A stretch of 64,000 nucleotides of DNA, taken from the NCBI GenBank assembly GCA_964459385.1, contig CAYWLG010000012.1:31693-95692 (forward strand), given 5' to 3'. This document shows, piece by piece, positions 1 through 8,036 of this stretch (positions are counted from its first letter, which is position 1; each line of letters begins with the position of its first letter). This DNA is from UBA6107 sp964459385. Lineage in GTDB: Bacteria > Chloroflexota > Anaerolineae > Anaerolineales > Anaerolineaceae. The notes below the pieces were generated by a model. It did no database searches. It was not told the origin of the DNA and worked only from the letters and a program-made list of their open reading frames with translations. Position numbers and translations under genes: made by a program.

Positions 1-686
1 CGAATCTCGGCCACCGGGAAGTAGTTGATCACCATGTTAACCGGGAAACTGACTTCAGCGATGGAAGCCAGGTCAATATCGCCATTGCGACCAAACTTAT
101 GCGGATCTTTGCCAGCGATCTTCATAAAGAAGATGCCCAAGCGCAGCACGAACTTGGGCATGGTGTGGAAGAGTAACTTTTGTGCCTGATAAGGCTCCAG
201 GTCACCCACAAAACGCGTCGGATCACCGGCTTCATAGAACGCCTTTTCAGCGGCCTGTTGAATGGCAATATGATCGGGGTGTCTGTACCCGCCAATGGGG
301 TCGAAAGTTAACACCACTTGTGGTTTGAGCAGACGAATATAGTGAGCCACTTTTGCGGCCACTTCTTCGATGGGAGCCGCGGCCAGCGCCTGTGGGTGGT
401 GATTGTCTTCACTGCCGGGCATGCCTGAATCGCGATACCCCAAATAATAAACCTCTTTGATGCCTAAAAGTTTGGCGGCTTCTGCCAGCTCATGTTCACG
501 CAGGTCGGCCACCGAAGCAAAGCCGTCCATCATTCCGTCGGGCACTTCACCCACTTCCCCTTTGGTGGCACAGACCAGATAAACATCGGCTCCCTCATGG
601 GCGTAAAGCGCCAGGGTGCCGCCCATTCCAAACGTCTCATCGTCAGGATGAGCCAATACGACCAGGATCACTTTCTTTTGTTCCAT
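1..686 (-). CDS. PIG-L (LmbE-like) family deacetylase, C-terminus cut by window edge
   Basis: Reading the minus strand from 686 gives a protein beginning MEQKKVILVVLAHPDDE, the zinc-binding AHPDDE motif of PIG-L/LmbE N-acetylglucosaminyl deacetylases. A later HPDH motif (near residue 106) supplies the other metal ligand typical of the family. About 228 residues are visible and the frame is open to the window edge, so the C-terminus is missing. A GAGG Shine-Dalgarno lies just upstream of the ATG at 686; an in-frame ATG at 698 has no such support. Family members remove acetyl groups from GlcNAc-type substrates (mycothiol or bacillithiol synthesis, glycolipids, antibiotics); the substrate here cannot be told. 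It is divergent from the CCA-fusion gene and has its own promoter at 733-761. Confidence 0.9.
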   Translation of the reverse strand, partial: MEQKKVILVVLAHPDDETFGMGGTLALYAHEGADVYLVCATKGEVGEVPDGMMDGFASVADLREHELAEAAKLLGIKEVYYLGYRDSGMPGSEDNHHPQALAAAPIEEVAAKVAHYIRLLKPQVVLTFDPIGGYRHPDHIAIQQAAEKAFYEAGDPTRFVGDLEPYQAQKLLFHTMPKFVLRLGIFFMKIAGKDPHKFGRNGDIDLASIAEVSFPVNMVINYFPVAEI

Positions 687-722
687 TGCTCGCCTCATTT
701 TCTACAATTCTCGTCCTTAGAC

Positions 723-761
723 GAATTGGATTATTGTACTCCAATTCAATTCCCATCGCAA
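723..761 (-). promoter_or_regulatory. Promoter of PIG-L gene with a dyad over the -10
   Basis: On the minus strand a TTGCGA box (761-756), a 17-nt spacer and TACAAT (738-733) form a good sigma-70-type promoter about 47 nt before the start codon. The -10 is flanked by a perfect inverted repeat, GAATTGGA (723-730) and TCCAATTC (740-747), which could be a repressor site. The promoter is seen in the sequence; the operator role is inference. Confidence 0.6.
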
Positions 762-792
762 AAACCTTTTAATGTACGGGCACCCTTCATGC

Positions 793-804
793 TAAAATGG
801 AAGC
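793..804 (+). promoter_or_regulatory. -10 box of a probable leaderless transcript
   Basis: TAAAAT (793-798) ends 6 nt before the ATG at 805, so transcription should start at or next to the start codon. No convincing -35 is seen. Confidence 0.45.
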
Positions 805-3450
805 ATGAAGGTGATCTTAACCCACGAACAAGCCGATTTTGACGCTTTAGCCTCAGCTTATGGCGCCTGGCTGCTGGACGAAAGCGCCCAGGCGATCCTG
901 CCAGCCCGGCTGAACCGCAACGTCAAACGCTTTATCAACCTATACGTTTCTGAACTGCCGTTCGTGGAATATCGCGATTTGAGCGCTGCTCCTATCGATC
1001 AGGTCACGCTGGTGGATACGCAGTCGATGGCCACCCTGAAGGGGTTCACGAAACACACCCGGGTGCAGGTCATTGATCATCATGCACTGCGACCCGATTT
1101 GCCCGCCCAATGGCAAGCGCTGATCGAAAAGACCGGTGCGATCACCACCTTCTTTGTAGAACACCTGCAAGACCATTTGCACACGCTGAACAGCATCCAG
1201 GCCACATTGCTGCTGCTGGGAATCTATGAAGATACCGGCTCGCTCACCTACGCTTCGACCACCCCACGCGACATCCGTGCTGCGGCCGCACTGGTTGAGG
1301 CGGGCGCCAGCCTGCGCATCGCGGCCGAGTTTCTCAACCCGGCTCTTTCAGAGGGTCAGAAAAAGCTCTACGATGAGATGCTTCCGGGTGTAGAAACCGT
1401 CAATATTCACGGCAAAGTGATCTTGATTGCCACGGCAGATGCCAGCGAAATGAACGAGGAGATCTCCTCGATTGCCCACAAGCTGCGCGACCTGCTCGAC
1501 CCTGATGGGCTGTTCCTGCTGGTAAAAACCAACGAAGGAATTCGCATCGTGGCACGTTCCACCTCTGACCAGGTGAACGTCGCCAAAGCCATGAATCCCT
1601 TCGGCGGCGGTGGGCACGAAAGAGCCGCCTCAGCCCTCATCGACACGCGCAGTCCGCTCTATCCCGGTGGGTCTGATCCACTTGATTCGCTCAAGCAGAC
1701 GCTGCTCTCTGCCCTTGAAGAGATCGTCCAACCCTCGATCACGGTGGGCAAGATCATGTCGAAAAAGCCACTGCTGCTCAGCCCCGAAACCAGCCTGGAT
1801 GAGGCCGCCCGTCTCATGCAGCGTTATGGTTATGAGGGCTTCCCGGTTTTGGAGAACGGACAGGTGGTTGGGCTGCTTACCCGCCGCGCCGTGGATCGCG
1901 CCCTGGCCCATCATCTGAACTTGAACACGGCCAGCCTGATGGAAGCCGGCAATTACTCGCTCAGCGCCCATGACACGATTGATCATTTGCAGGCGTTGAT
2001 GGCCGCCACGGGCTGGGGGCAAATTCCGGTGCTTGACCCGCAGGGGCAGAAAGTGATCGGCATCGTCACGCGCACCGACCTGCTCAAAACGCTCGTGCGT
2101 GAAAACAGTTTCGTGCCCGGCAGGTTGAATTATGCTGAATTGTTAAACAAGACCCTGCCCGCACCCCGTCTGGCCCTTTTAAAAACCGTGGCAGAAGAAG
2201 CCAGCCAGGAGCATTTGCCCATCTATATTGTGGGCGGCTTCGTCCGTGATCTGCTCTTGAACTTGCCCTCTACTGATTTCGATATCGTGGTCGAAGGGGA
2301 AGCCATTCAACTGGCAAAAAGATTGAGCGACCGCTTTGGCGGCAAGGTCGTTTCGCACAGCCGCTTTGGCACGGCCAAGTGGCAATTTAAAGAAGTGAAA
2401 ACGCAATTTCTGGCAGCACTTGGACTTGCCGCAAGTGCCGCACCCGACCTGCCCGATTCGCTTGATCTCATCAGCGCCCGCACCGAGTTTTATGATCACC
2501 CCACCGCCCTGCCCACGGTGGAGCGCTCGAGCATCAAACTTGACCTGCACCGGCGCGATTTCACCATCAATACCATGGCGCTGCGCCTGGATGGCCGCCA
2601 TTTTGGCGAACTTTATGACTATTGGGACGGACTGACCGATCTGCGCAAAAAGCAGGTCAAAGTGCTGCATTCACTTTCTTTTGTAGATGATCCCACCCGT
2701 CTGCTGCGTGCCGTTCGCTTTGAGCAGCGCTTTCATTTTCACATCGAATCACGCACCCTGCAGTTGATGGCCGAAGCCCGCCCGTTGGTCAAACAGGTCA
2801 GCGGTGACCGTCTGCGCCATGAAATTGATCTGGTCTTCAAAGAGGAGAACCCCATCGCCATCTTCGAGCGGTTGCAGGAACTGGAACTGCTCAGCAGCAT
2901 CCACCCGGCCCTGCGCTGGGATCCGGCTCTTGCATCGGTGCTATTGGCCGCCCTGCACGACCCCATTGATGCCGCCTGGCAACTACCCGATTGGTTGGGG
3001 CACACTTCTTTACGTTTCGCCCTGGCCAGCCTGGTGCTGTTGATCCCGCTGGGTCAGCCCGCGGCTATGGAAATTGCCAATCGCCTGCACCTGAACACGA
3101 GCTTTACCGAAGCGATCCAAAAAGCCGTGCCGATCTGGCAGGAGCGCGATACGCTCGAATCGTTGTCAGCCAGCCAGTTTTACAGGCAGGTCAATGGGTT
3201 CCCAGCCATTGCCGGATATGCTCTTTCTCTTCTGACAAAAAAGAGTATATTTAAAGAGAAACTCGCTCAATATTTTACCCGCTGGCGTTTCATCACCCCT
3301 GCCACCGATGGCAATCGTCTTAAAGAAATGGGGCTGCAGCCGGGGCCGCAATACAGCGAGATCATCGAACGTCTGCGCGCCGCCTGGATCGAGGGCGAGG
3401 TCACTTCAAACGCAGAAGAAGAAAGATTGTTGCAGCAGTTATTGGATTAG
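805..3450 (+). CDS. DHH-CBS-tRNA nucleotidyltransferase (CCA/A-adding) fusion protein
   Basis: An 881-residue multidomain protein. The N-terminus is a DHH phosphoesterase (ADFDALAS near 10-17, IDHH at 90-93) followed by a DHHA1-type GGGGHERA segment. Two CBS repeats follow (about 312-430). The C-terminal half is a class II tRNA nucleotidyltransferase: GGFVRD (477-482), the catalytic DFD shortly after, RRDFTINTMA (about 583-592) and DPTRLLRAVRFEQRF. It should add A or CCA to tRNA 3' ends, while the DHH part may act as a nuclease or phosphoesterase and the CBS pair may sense adenine nucleotides. Fusions of this kind are known in several deep-branching bacteria; some are A-adding only and work with a separate CC-adding enzyme. 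It is followed after 6 nt by an acetyltransferase. Confidence 0.9.
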   Translation: MKVILTHEQADFDALASAYGAWLLDESAQAILPARLNRNVKRFINLYVSELPFVEYRDLSAAPIDQVTLVDTQSMATLKGFTKHTRVQVIDHHALRPDLPAQWQALIEKTGAITTFFVEHLQDHLHTLNSIQATLLLLGIYEDTGSLTYASTTPRDIRAAAALVEAGASLRIAAEFLNPALSEGQKKLYDEMLPGVETVNIHGKVILIATADASEMNEEISSIAHKLRDLLDPDGLFLLVKTNEGIRIVARSTSDQVNVAKAMNPFGGGGHERAASALIDTRSPLYPGGSDPLDSLKQTLLSALEEIVQPSITVGKIMSKKPLLLSPETSLDEAARLMQRYGYEGFPVLENGQVVGLLTRRAVDRALAHHLNLNTASLMEAGNYSLSAHDTIDHLQALMAATGWGQIPVLDPQGQKVIGIVTRTDLLKTLVRENSFVPGRLNYAELLNKTLPAPRLALLKTVAEEASQEHLPIYIVGGFVRDLLLNLPSTDFDIVVEGEAIQLAKRLSDRFGGKVVSHSRFGTAKWQFKEVKTQFLAALGLAASAAPDLPDSLDLISARTEFYDHPTALPTVERSSIKLDLHRRDFTINTMALRLDGRHFGELYDYWDGLTDLRKKQVKVLHSLSFVDDPTRLLRAVRFEQRFHFHIESRTLQLMAEARPLVKQVSGDRLRHEIDLVFKEENPIAIFERLQELELLSSIHPALRWDPALASVLLAALHDPIDAAWQLPDWLGHTSLRFALASLVLLIPLGQPAAMEIANRLHLNTSFTEAIQKAVPIWQERDTLESLSASQFYRQVNGFPAIAGYALSLLTKKSIFKEKLAQYFTRWRFITPATDGNRLKEMGLQPGPQYSEIIERLRAAWIEGEVTSNAEEERLLQQLLD

Positions 3451-3456
3451 CCTTTT

Positions 3457-4014
3457 ATGGTTGAACAGATCTACAACTCTACGCTGGAATTTGATCTTTC
3501 AGATGTGGTGATCCGCCTGGCCACCAAAGCGGATCTGCTCGCCTTGGAATGGGAAGGGCAATACCGGCATTTTCGCAACGTTTACGCCAGCGCCTTCGCC
3601 CGCATGCAAAAAGGCACCACCCTGATCTGGGTGGCCGAAATTCCTGGCATGGGGCATATTGGTCAGGTCTTCATCCAACTGATCAGTGACCGGCCGGAGC
3701 TGGCCGATGGCTGGCAGCGTGCTTATCTCTATTCTTTTCGCATCAAACCTGAATTTCGCAGCCACGGCCTGGGCACACAGATGGAAAAAGCCATCGAAGA
3801 TTTCTTGCTTTCGCGCCGCTACACCCGTCTGACCCTGAACGTGGCCCGCGATAACCCCGATGCCATTCGTCTTTACAAACGACTCGGCTTTCAGATCGTG
3901 GCCGAAGAGCCCGGCATTTGGTCTTACCCCGACGACAAAAACGTCTGGCACACACTGCGTGAACCTTCCTGGCGCATGGAAAAACTGCTCAATCCGCCCG
4001 TTATGGACGAATAG
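3457..4014 (+). CDS. GNAT family N-acetyltransferase
   Basis: A 185-residue protein with the GNAT fold signature: a beta-strand stretch YLYSFRIKPEFRSHGLGTQM, containing the acetyl-CoA binding R-x2-G-x-G/A type loop (here RSHGLGT), then LNVARDNPDAIRLYKRLGF, the usual motif B with Asn and Tyr. It likely transfers an acetyl group from acetyl-CoA to an amine; the substrate is unknown. It starts 6 nt after the CCA-fusion stop with no clear Shine-Dalgarno, so it is probably translated by coupling. Its 3' end overlaps the convergent CapA gene by 14 nt and no terminator separates the two. Confidence 0.85.
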   Translation: MVEQIYNSTLEFDLSDVVIRLATKADLLALEWEGQYRHFRNVYASAFARMQKGTTLIWVAEIPGMGHIGQVFIQLISDRPELADGWQRAYLYSFRIKPEFRSHGLGTQMEKAIEDFLLSRRYTRLTLNVARDNPDAIRLYKRLGFQIVAEEPGIWSYPDDKNVWHTLREPSWRMEKLLNPPVMDE

Positions 4015-4951
4015 CCACCCCTTGCCCCCGTATCGATTCCCAATTTAGCTCTTTCAAGATCGTTTGTGCTTCCGCCTCTGCAGGTGCCACCAAACTACGG
4101 CTGGCGCGCTCCATGCGCACGGGGGTAACCTCGATGCCACTTAGTTTCCCGTTGGTAAAGGTAAGGCTTACCAGCGCTGAACGCAGTGTATCCTCGCGCA
4201 TCCATTGGTCAGAAAGCAAATTGCCCAGGCTGAACATGGCCAGCATGTCGCGCCCGCTTACATCTGAGTGGAACACTTGCATCTTTTGCAGCACATGCGG
4301 GTGATGCCCCCACAGCACATCCACACCGGCATCGACCAAACGCTGGGCCAGCTTTTGCTGTGCCTCGCTCACCCCGGCCTGATATTCAGCCCCCCAGTGA
4401 ATGGATAGCACCAAAATATCACACTTTGGCCTGAGTGCTTTGACCTGTTCGATCAGGGCATCTTCATCCAGCGCCTGTGTGATCGCTTCAACTGCGTATA
4501 CCCCCACCTTAATGCCGTTTTCTTCAATCATTATCGGGTTGTGTGCTCCCCCAACAGCCTGAATATGCTCCTGCTGTAAGATCGAGTACGTCTCCCCGGC
4601 GGGCAGGCAATCGTTCTTGTGATTGTTCTCTGCCGAGACTAGGCTGACGCCGCCCTGAACAAGCCATTGCGCCTGCTCTGCACCCGCGCACAGATCGTAG
4701 CCCTCTACTTCTGATTGAGAAGAGTTGACCGTGATGGCCAAGGGTGATTCCAGGTTCACAAAGAAGAGCGAACCGGGCCGGGTGGGCTGCGCGAAGGCCC
4801 CCCAGGGGTCTTGTGTAAACATCGGCTGCCCCTCACGCGCCAGCATCACATCGCCCCCAAAGGTGATGCGCACTTCGTTTTTTTGGCTGCAAGCCGATAA
4901 GGCAAGGAGCGCCAGAATCAGCGCTCCCCGCAAGGGTTTACTCAATTTCAT
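4001..4951 (-). CDS. CapA-family lipoprotein
   Basis: A 316-residue exported protein related to the poly-gamma-glutamate capsule protein CapA, a metallophosphoesterase-like fold. The start at 4951 is chosen because its ATG overlaps the upstream TGA (ATGA) and begins a clean lipoprotein signal peptide (MKLSKPLRGALILALLALSAC, lipobox LSAC); an upstream in-frame ATG at 4975 would put charged residues before it. Family motifs are visible: FGGDVMLAR, NLESPL, ENNH, LSIHWGAEY and GHHPHVLQ. Members occur in capsule, polyglutamate and peptidoglycan contexts. No capB or capC is nearby, so a polyglutamate role is not supported. It is the last gene of the operon that starts at 7887. Confidence 0.85.
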   Translation of the reverse strand: MKLSKPLRGALILALLALSACSQKNEVRITFGGDVMLAREGQPMFTQDPWGAFAQPTRPGSLFFVNLESPLAITVNSSQSEVEGYDLCAGAEQAQWLVQGGVSLVSAENNHKNDCLPAGETYSILQQEHIQAVGGAHNPIMIEENGIKVGVYAVEAITQALDEDALIEQVKALRPKCDILVLSIHWGAEYQAGVSEAQQKLAQRLVDAGVDVLWGHHPHVLQKMQVFHSDVSGRDMLAMFSLGNLLSDQWMREDTLRSALVSLTFTNGKLSGIEVTPVRMERASRSLVAPAEAEAQTILKELNWESIRGQGVAIRP

Positions 4952-7149
4952 GGAACGATGAACGAAGAGGTCCAATCGGGTTGGGCGGGCTGCGAAGTTT
5001 CCAGCTCATTACGCCAGGCTTCATCGGTCATGCGCTGATCGGGCGGCACAACGAACTCGTAATAGGTATAAACCAGGCCTACTGCGATCTGATAGGGGGA
5101 ATCGGGCGTGACCACATACATCAAGGTAGGATACCCCACACCTTCTTCGAGCACCCGTCCCACCCCGGTCGCCACATCTGCCACCACCGGCGATTTTTGG
5201 TCTTCGAGATATTGGCGCATGTTGTCTTCTGAATCAGCATCCGCCGCGGCCACCGTCATGGATTCGAGCCAGCCGCCATAGTATTGGATCTGCCAGTATT
5301 CATCCTGACTGATGCTGCCGCCGTTCAACTCGCGCTGCGAAATATCGAGCAGGAAGGTCAGCTTGTCGATCAAATTGTTGAGATTACCGCGCGAGGTATC
5401 ATCCAGAATTCCGCGCGAATCGAGGCCGTTATAGGTCATTTGTGCCAGTGCCAGCAGGCGTGCATAGGCTTCAGGGTTGGGGTCCACGTAACCGCGCGGC
5501 GCCTCTTCGGGGGCTCCACCGCCCATTTCGGCCATCACCTGCTTGGAATACAGGATGGTATCGTGCTTTAGCTCCGTCCACGAGCTTAACGCGGTTTGCA
5601 GGTCTTTCTTGTTCCAGGCATCGGTCTGCATGAAGGCCGGGTACTGCTGGTCTTTTTTCTCAAAAACAGGCTGCAAAGCGTAGAGCCACGACCAGTAAAG
5701 GTTTTGCGTCCACGAGTCCAGGCCAAGCTGAGACACCTCGTCCTTTACTTTGGTCATTTGCTTGTCGTAATTCTCATAATTTGATTCGCCCATCTCCTGC
5801 AGGATCGAGTAAGCCATCTCGGAACCCTGTGCCGCAAAGAAATCGAGCGCCTTGGGCAGATCACGTGGCTCTGTCAAAGTGCCGACGTTGCGCCACATCA
5901 ACTGGCCGAACACATATTCATCCAGTGTGAAGCGCTGCCCCATAAAGCGAAAGCCCTGGGTGACATCGTCCTGATCCTGCCAGATCCACACCCACATGGA
6001 ATTGACCTGCGGCGCCGGCAGCTTTCTGGCAGTAGCCACAAATTCATCGAGCAAGGTCGCATCGGCAAATTTTGTCAAAGCGGGGTTCTCGCCATAAACA
6101 GCGTCAATGATCTTGCCGTATTCGTATACGCCCAGGTCATCGGCTTTGCCGACGATAAAAACGGTGGGGTCATAAATGTTTTCCCATAGCGTGAGGGCTT
6201 CTTGCCCGCTATCGGTTTTGGCAGTGCGCAGGGCCTGCGTTAGCAGCAGGGCACGCTTGGTTTCCAACGGATCTTTTAAGCGGAAGGACAAGCGCCCGTA
6301 CCACATCATGGCTTTGAAGTAGGCTTTCAGGTCTTCGCTGCGGGTGTAATGTCCACGCGGAATGTACTGTGAGTAATCTTCGATGAGCTGCATATCCGCA
6401 GCAGCATCCGGATTGGCCCACAGTGGTGAAGGGTTTATGCCGGCTGCGGCGTTGATCAGGGCCAGTTCGGCATCCACATACCCTTTGGCTTCCGGCAGCA
6501 CCGCATCCCCAGTGCCCAACAACTGTGCCGCGATGGTGAAAAAGGCCACATTGCGCAAAGCGGCCTCTTGCAGGTCGCTGCCCTTGAGGCTGTTGTACTG
6601 TTCTGTGGTCGCCTGGACCATAGTGGAAGTGAGTGTCTTTAATGTGGGGATGAATGAAGTGCGTTCCAGATCGCGCAGCATTTTGTCAAAGATCAGATGG
6701 TAGACGTGGAAAATAGAATCGGTGGTGATAAAGAGCGGTGTCGTCTCATAACGCAGCGATTCGTAGCCCTGATAGAATTCGGTGTAAATGCGGTTGGGGT
6801 CGCTGGCTGGCGGAGCTACCACAAAACCATTTTGGCTTAAGGCGCTCTTCTGGGCCTCGCTCAGATCAAAATCAGCCAGATTCTGCACAGATGAAAGGGA
6901 AAGCGGCAGACTGTATCCACCGCTGAACGAAGCAGGCAGCGAAACTGTCTGGATCGGATAATTGGCAAAAGGGCCGCTGTAAACATCCGGGATGGTCACC
7001 CCGCTCGCTGATTCGGTGGTTGGCACGGTGCCGGTTGTTGAAGGTGTGGCTGTTTGGTTTTGAGCCAGCAAAGGAAAATTACATGAAGAAAGCAAAAGTG
7101 TAGAGATGATCGTCAAACAGACCAGTGTGTAAACTGTCTTTTTATTCAT
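4948..7149 (-). CDS. DUF3160 lipoprotein
   Basis: A 733-residue lipoprotein of the DUF3160 family. The signal peptide ends in a lipobox (LLLSSC) and is followed by a Thr/Ser/Pro-rich stretch that probably spans the wall. The family core is recognisable: the FVVAPP segment, FYQGYESLRYE and TPLFITTDSIFHVYHLIFD, then a long alpha-helical body. The start at 7149 has a strong GGGAGGAG Shine-Dalgarno; an in-frame TTG at 7161 lies upstream of that site and is less likely. DUF3160 proteins are secreted and of unknown function, common in Chloroflexota and some other phyla. The gene sits between an FG-GAP-like protein and CapA in one operon, which suggests a joint cell-surface task. Confidence 0.88.
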   Translation of the reverse strand: MNKKTVYTLVCLTIISTLLLSSCNFPLLAQNQTATPSTTGTVPTTESASGVTIPDVYSGPFANYPIQTVSLPASFSGGYSLPLSLSSVQNLADFDLSEAQKSALSQNGFVVAPPASDPNRIYTEFYQGYESLRYETTPLFITTDSIFHVYHLIFDKMLRDLERTSFIPTLKTLTSTMVQATTEQYNSLKGSDLQEAALRNVAFFTIAAQLLGTGDAVLPEAKGYVDAELALINAAAGINPSPLWANPDAAADMQLIEDYSQYIPRGHYTRSEDLKAYFKAMMWYGRLSFRLKDPLETKRALLLTQALRTAKTDSGQEALTLWENIYDPTVFIVGKADDLGVYEYGKIIDAVYGENPALTKFADATLLDEFVATARKLPAPQVNSMWVWIWQDQDDVTQGFRFMGQRFTLDEYVFGQLMWRNVGTLTEPRDLPKALDFFAAQGSEMAYSILQEMGESNYENYDKQMTKVKDEVSQLGLDSWTQNLYWSWLYALQPVFEKKDQQYPAFMQTDAWNKKDLQTALSSWTELKHDTILYSKQVMAEMGGGAPEEAPRGYVDPNPEAYARLLALAQMTYNGLDSRGILDDTSRGNLNNLIDKLTFLLDISQRELNGGSISQDEYWQIQYYGGWLESMTVAAADADSEDNMRQYLEDQKSPVVADVATGVGRVLEEGVGYPTLMYVVTPDSPYQIAVGLVYTYYEFVVPPDQRMTDEAWRNELETSQPAQPDWTSSFIVP

Positions 7150-7161
7150 AACTCCTCCCAA

Positions 7162-7887
7162 TTAATCGGTCACGATCTGAATCGATTGTCCATTCTGTTT
7201 CAGTTCCAAAGAACGAAAGCCATTCTCAATTTTATCCACCAGCACGAAACCAAAGCCGCGCCAGCGCCAAACGGACAGGGCTCCTCCCGCAAAGGGCGAG
7301 TCGTAGTATCCCTCCAGGGCGACCAATTCCTGCCCACCGTCTCCGTCCACATCGGCAATGCGAAGCTGCGAAACCGGGCGGATGAGCGCTGAACCAGCCC
7401 ATAATTCATTATAGCCACCTCTGGCCCAATGAATGAGGATGACATGACAGCTTTCATTTTCTCGATCATGAAAATCTTTGATGCGCCCTCCGCTCGGGTC
7501 CTTTCGGTCAATTGGCCAGGGTTGAAAGAGCCGCCAGACCAGCAGGGTGACTTCGGGCTGCCCGTCATGGTTCAAGTCGCTGATCTGGGCCTCGCGCACC
7601 TGCCAGTCGGGCGGACTTTGCCAGAAGACCTGCCCACGGCAATCCGTGATGCTCGCGGTCTCATTTTGCAGAGACAGACACTCGTCGCGGCCATCCTGAT
7701 CCAGATCGGTCTGCATGACGGGTTGCACCCAAACCGTTCTCTTTACAGCGGTCGTCGAAGGGACAATGATCTGCAACTGCTCCGCTTCGACCCGCCACAG
7801 GGTATCAGTGCGCGCCGGCAAGCCCGCCAGCAGCAGCACAGCACAGATGCCCCAAAGGATTTTCTGATTTAGAGACGAAAATAACAT
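7162..7887 (-). CDS. Exported protein with FG-GAP/VCBS-like calcium-loop repeats
   Basis: A 241-residue protein with an N-terminal hydrophobic signal or anchor (about residues 8-25) and three loops of the type D-x-D/N-x-DG-xx-E: DLDQDGRDE, DLNHDGQPE and DVDGDGGQE. These match calcium-binding loops of FG-GAP/VCBS beta-propeller repeats. No catalytic motif is seen. It is the first gene of a three-gene minus-strand operon; the DUF3160 gene follows after 12 nt. A TAAAAT box (7912-7907) could be its -10, and an AGGG precedes the start. The family assignment is by motif only; the function is unknown. Confidence 0.7.
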   Translation of the reverse strand: MLFSSLNQKILWGICAVLLLAGLPARTDTLWRVEAEQLQIIVPSTTAVKRTVWVQPVMQTDLDQDGRDECLSLQNETASITDCRGQVFWQSPPDWQVREAQISDLNHDGQPEVTLLVWRLFQPWPIDRKDPSGGRIKDFHDRENESCHVILIHWARGGYNELWAGSALIRPVSQLRIADVDGDGGQELVALEGYYDSPFAGGALSVWRWRGFGFVLVDKIENGFRSLELKQNGQSIQIVTD

Positions 7888-7966
7888 ACAAGTGGTTCCC
7901 TACTCTATTTTACTGCGACGATCTTCCTCAGATTCGGGGTTTTCCCTTCAATATTAAGAATAATCT

Positions 7967-7995
7967 TTGACAATATGGGGTTATGCCCTTAAAAT
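7967..7995 (+). promoter_or_regulatory. Promoter of the EF-G-like gene
   Basis: TTGACA (7967-7972), a 17-nt spacer and TAAAAT (7990-7995) form a near-consensus sigma-70 promoter. The leader is about 35 nt and contains the Shine-Dalgarno AAGGAAAGG. Confidence 0.75.
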
Positions 7996-8036
7996 TGACA
8001 ATTGAAATCATCTCAGCGTAAGGAAAGGCCTTTTTC

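Noticed and set aside
4948..7161. Start of the DUF3160 gene at the TTG at 7161
   Set aside because: The Shine-Dalgarno lies between 7161 and the ATG at 7149, and the signal peptide begins properly at 7149.
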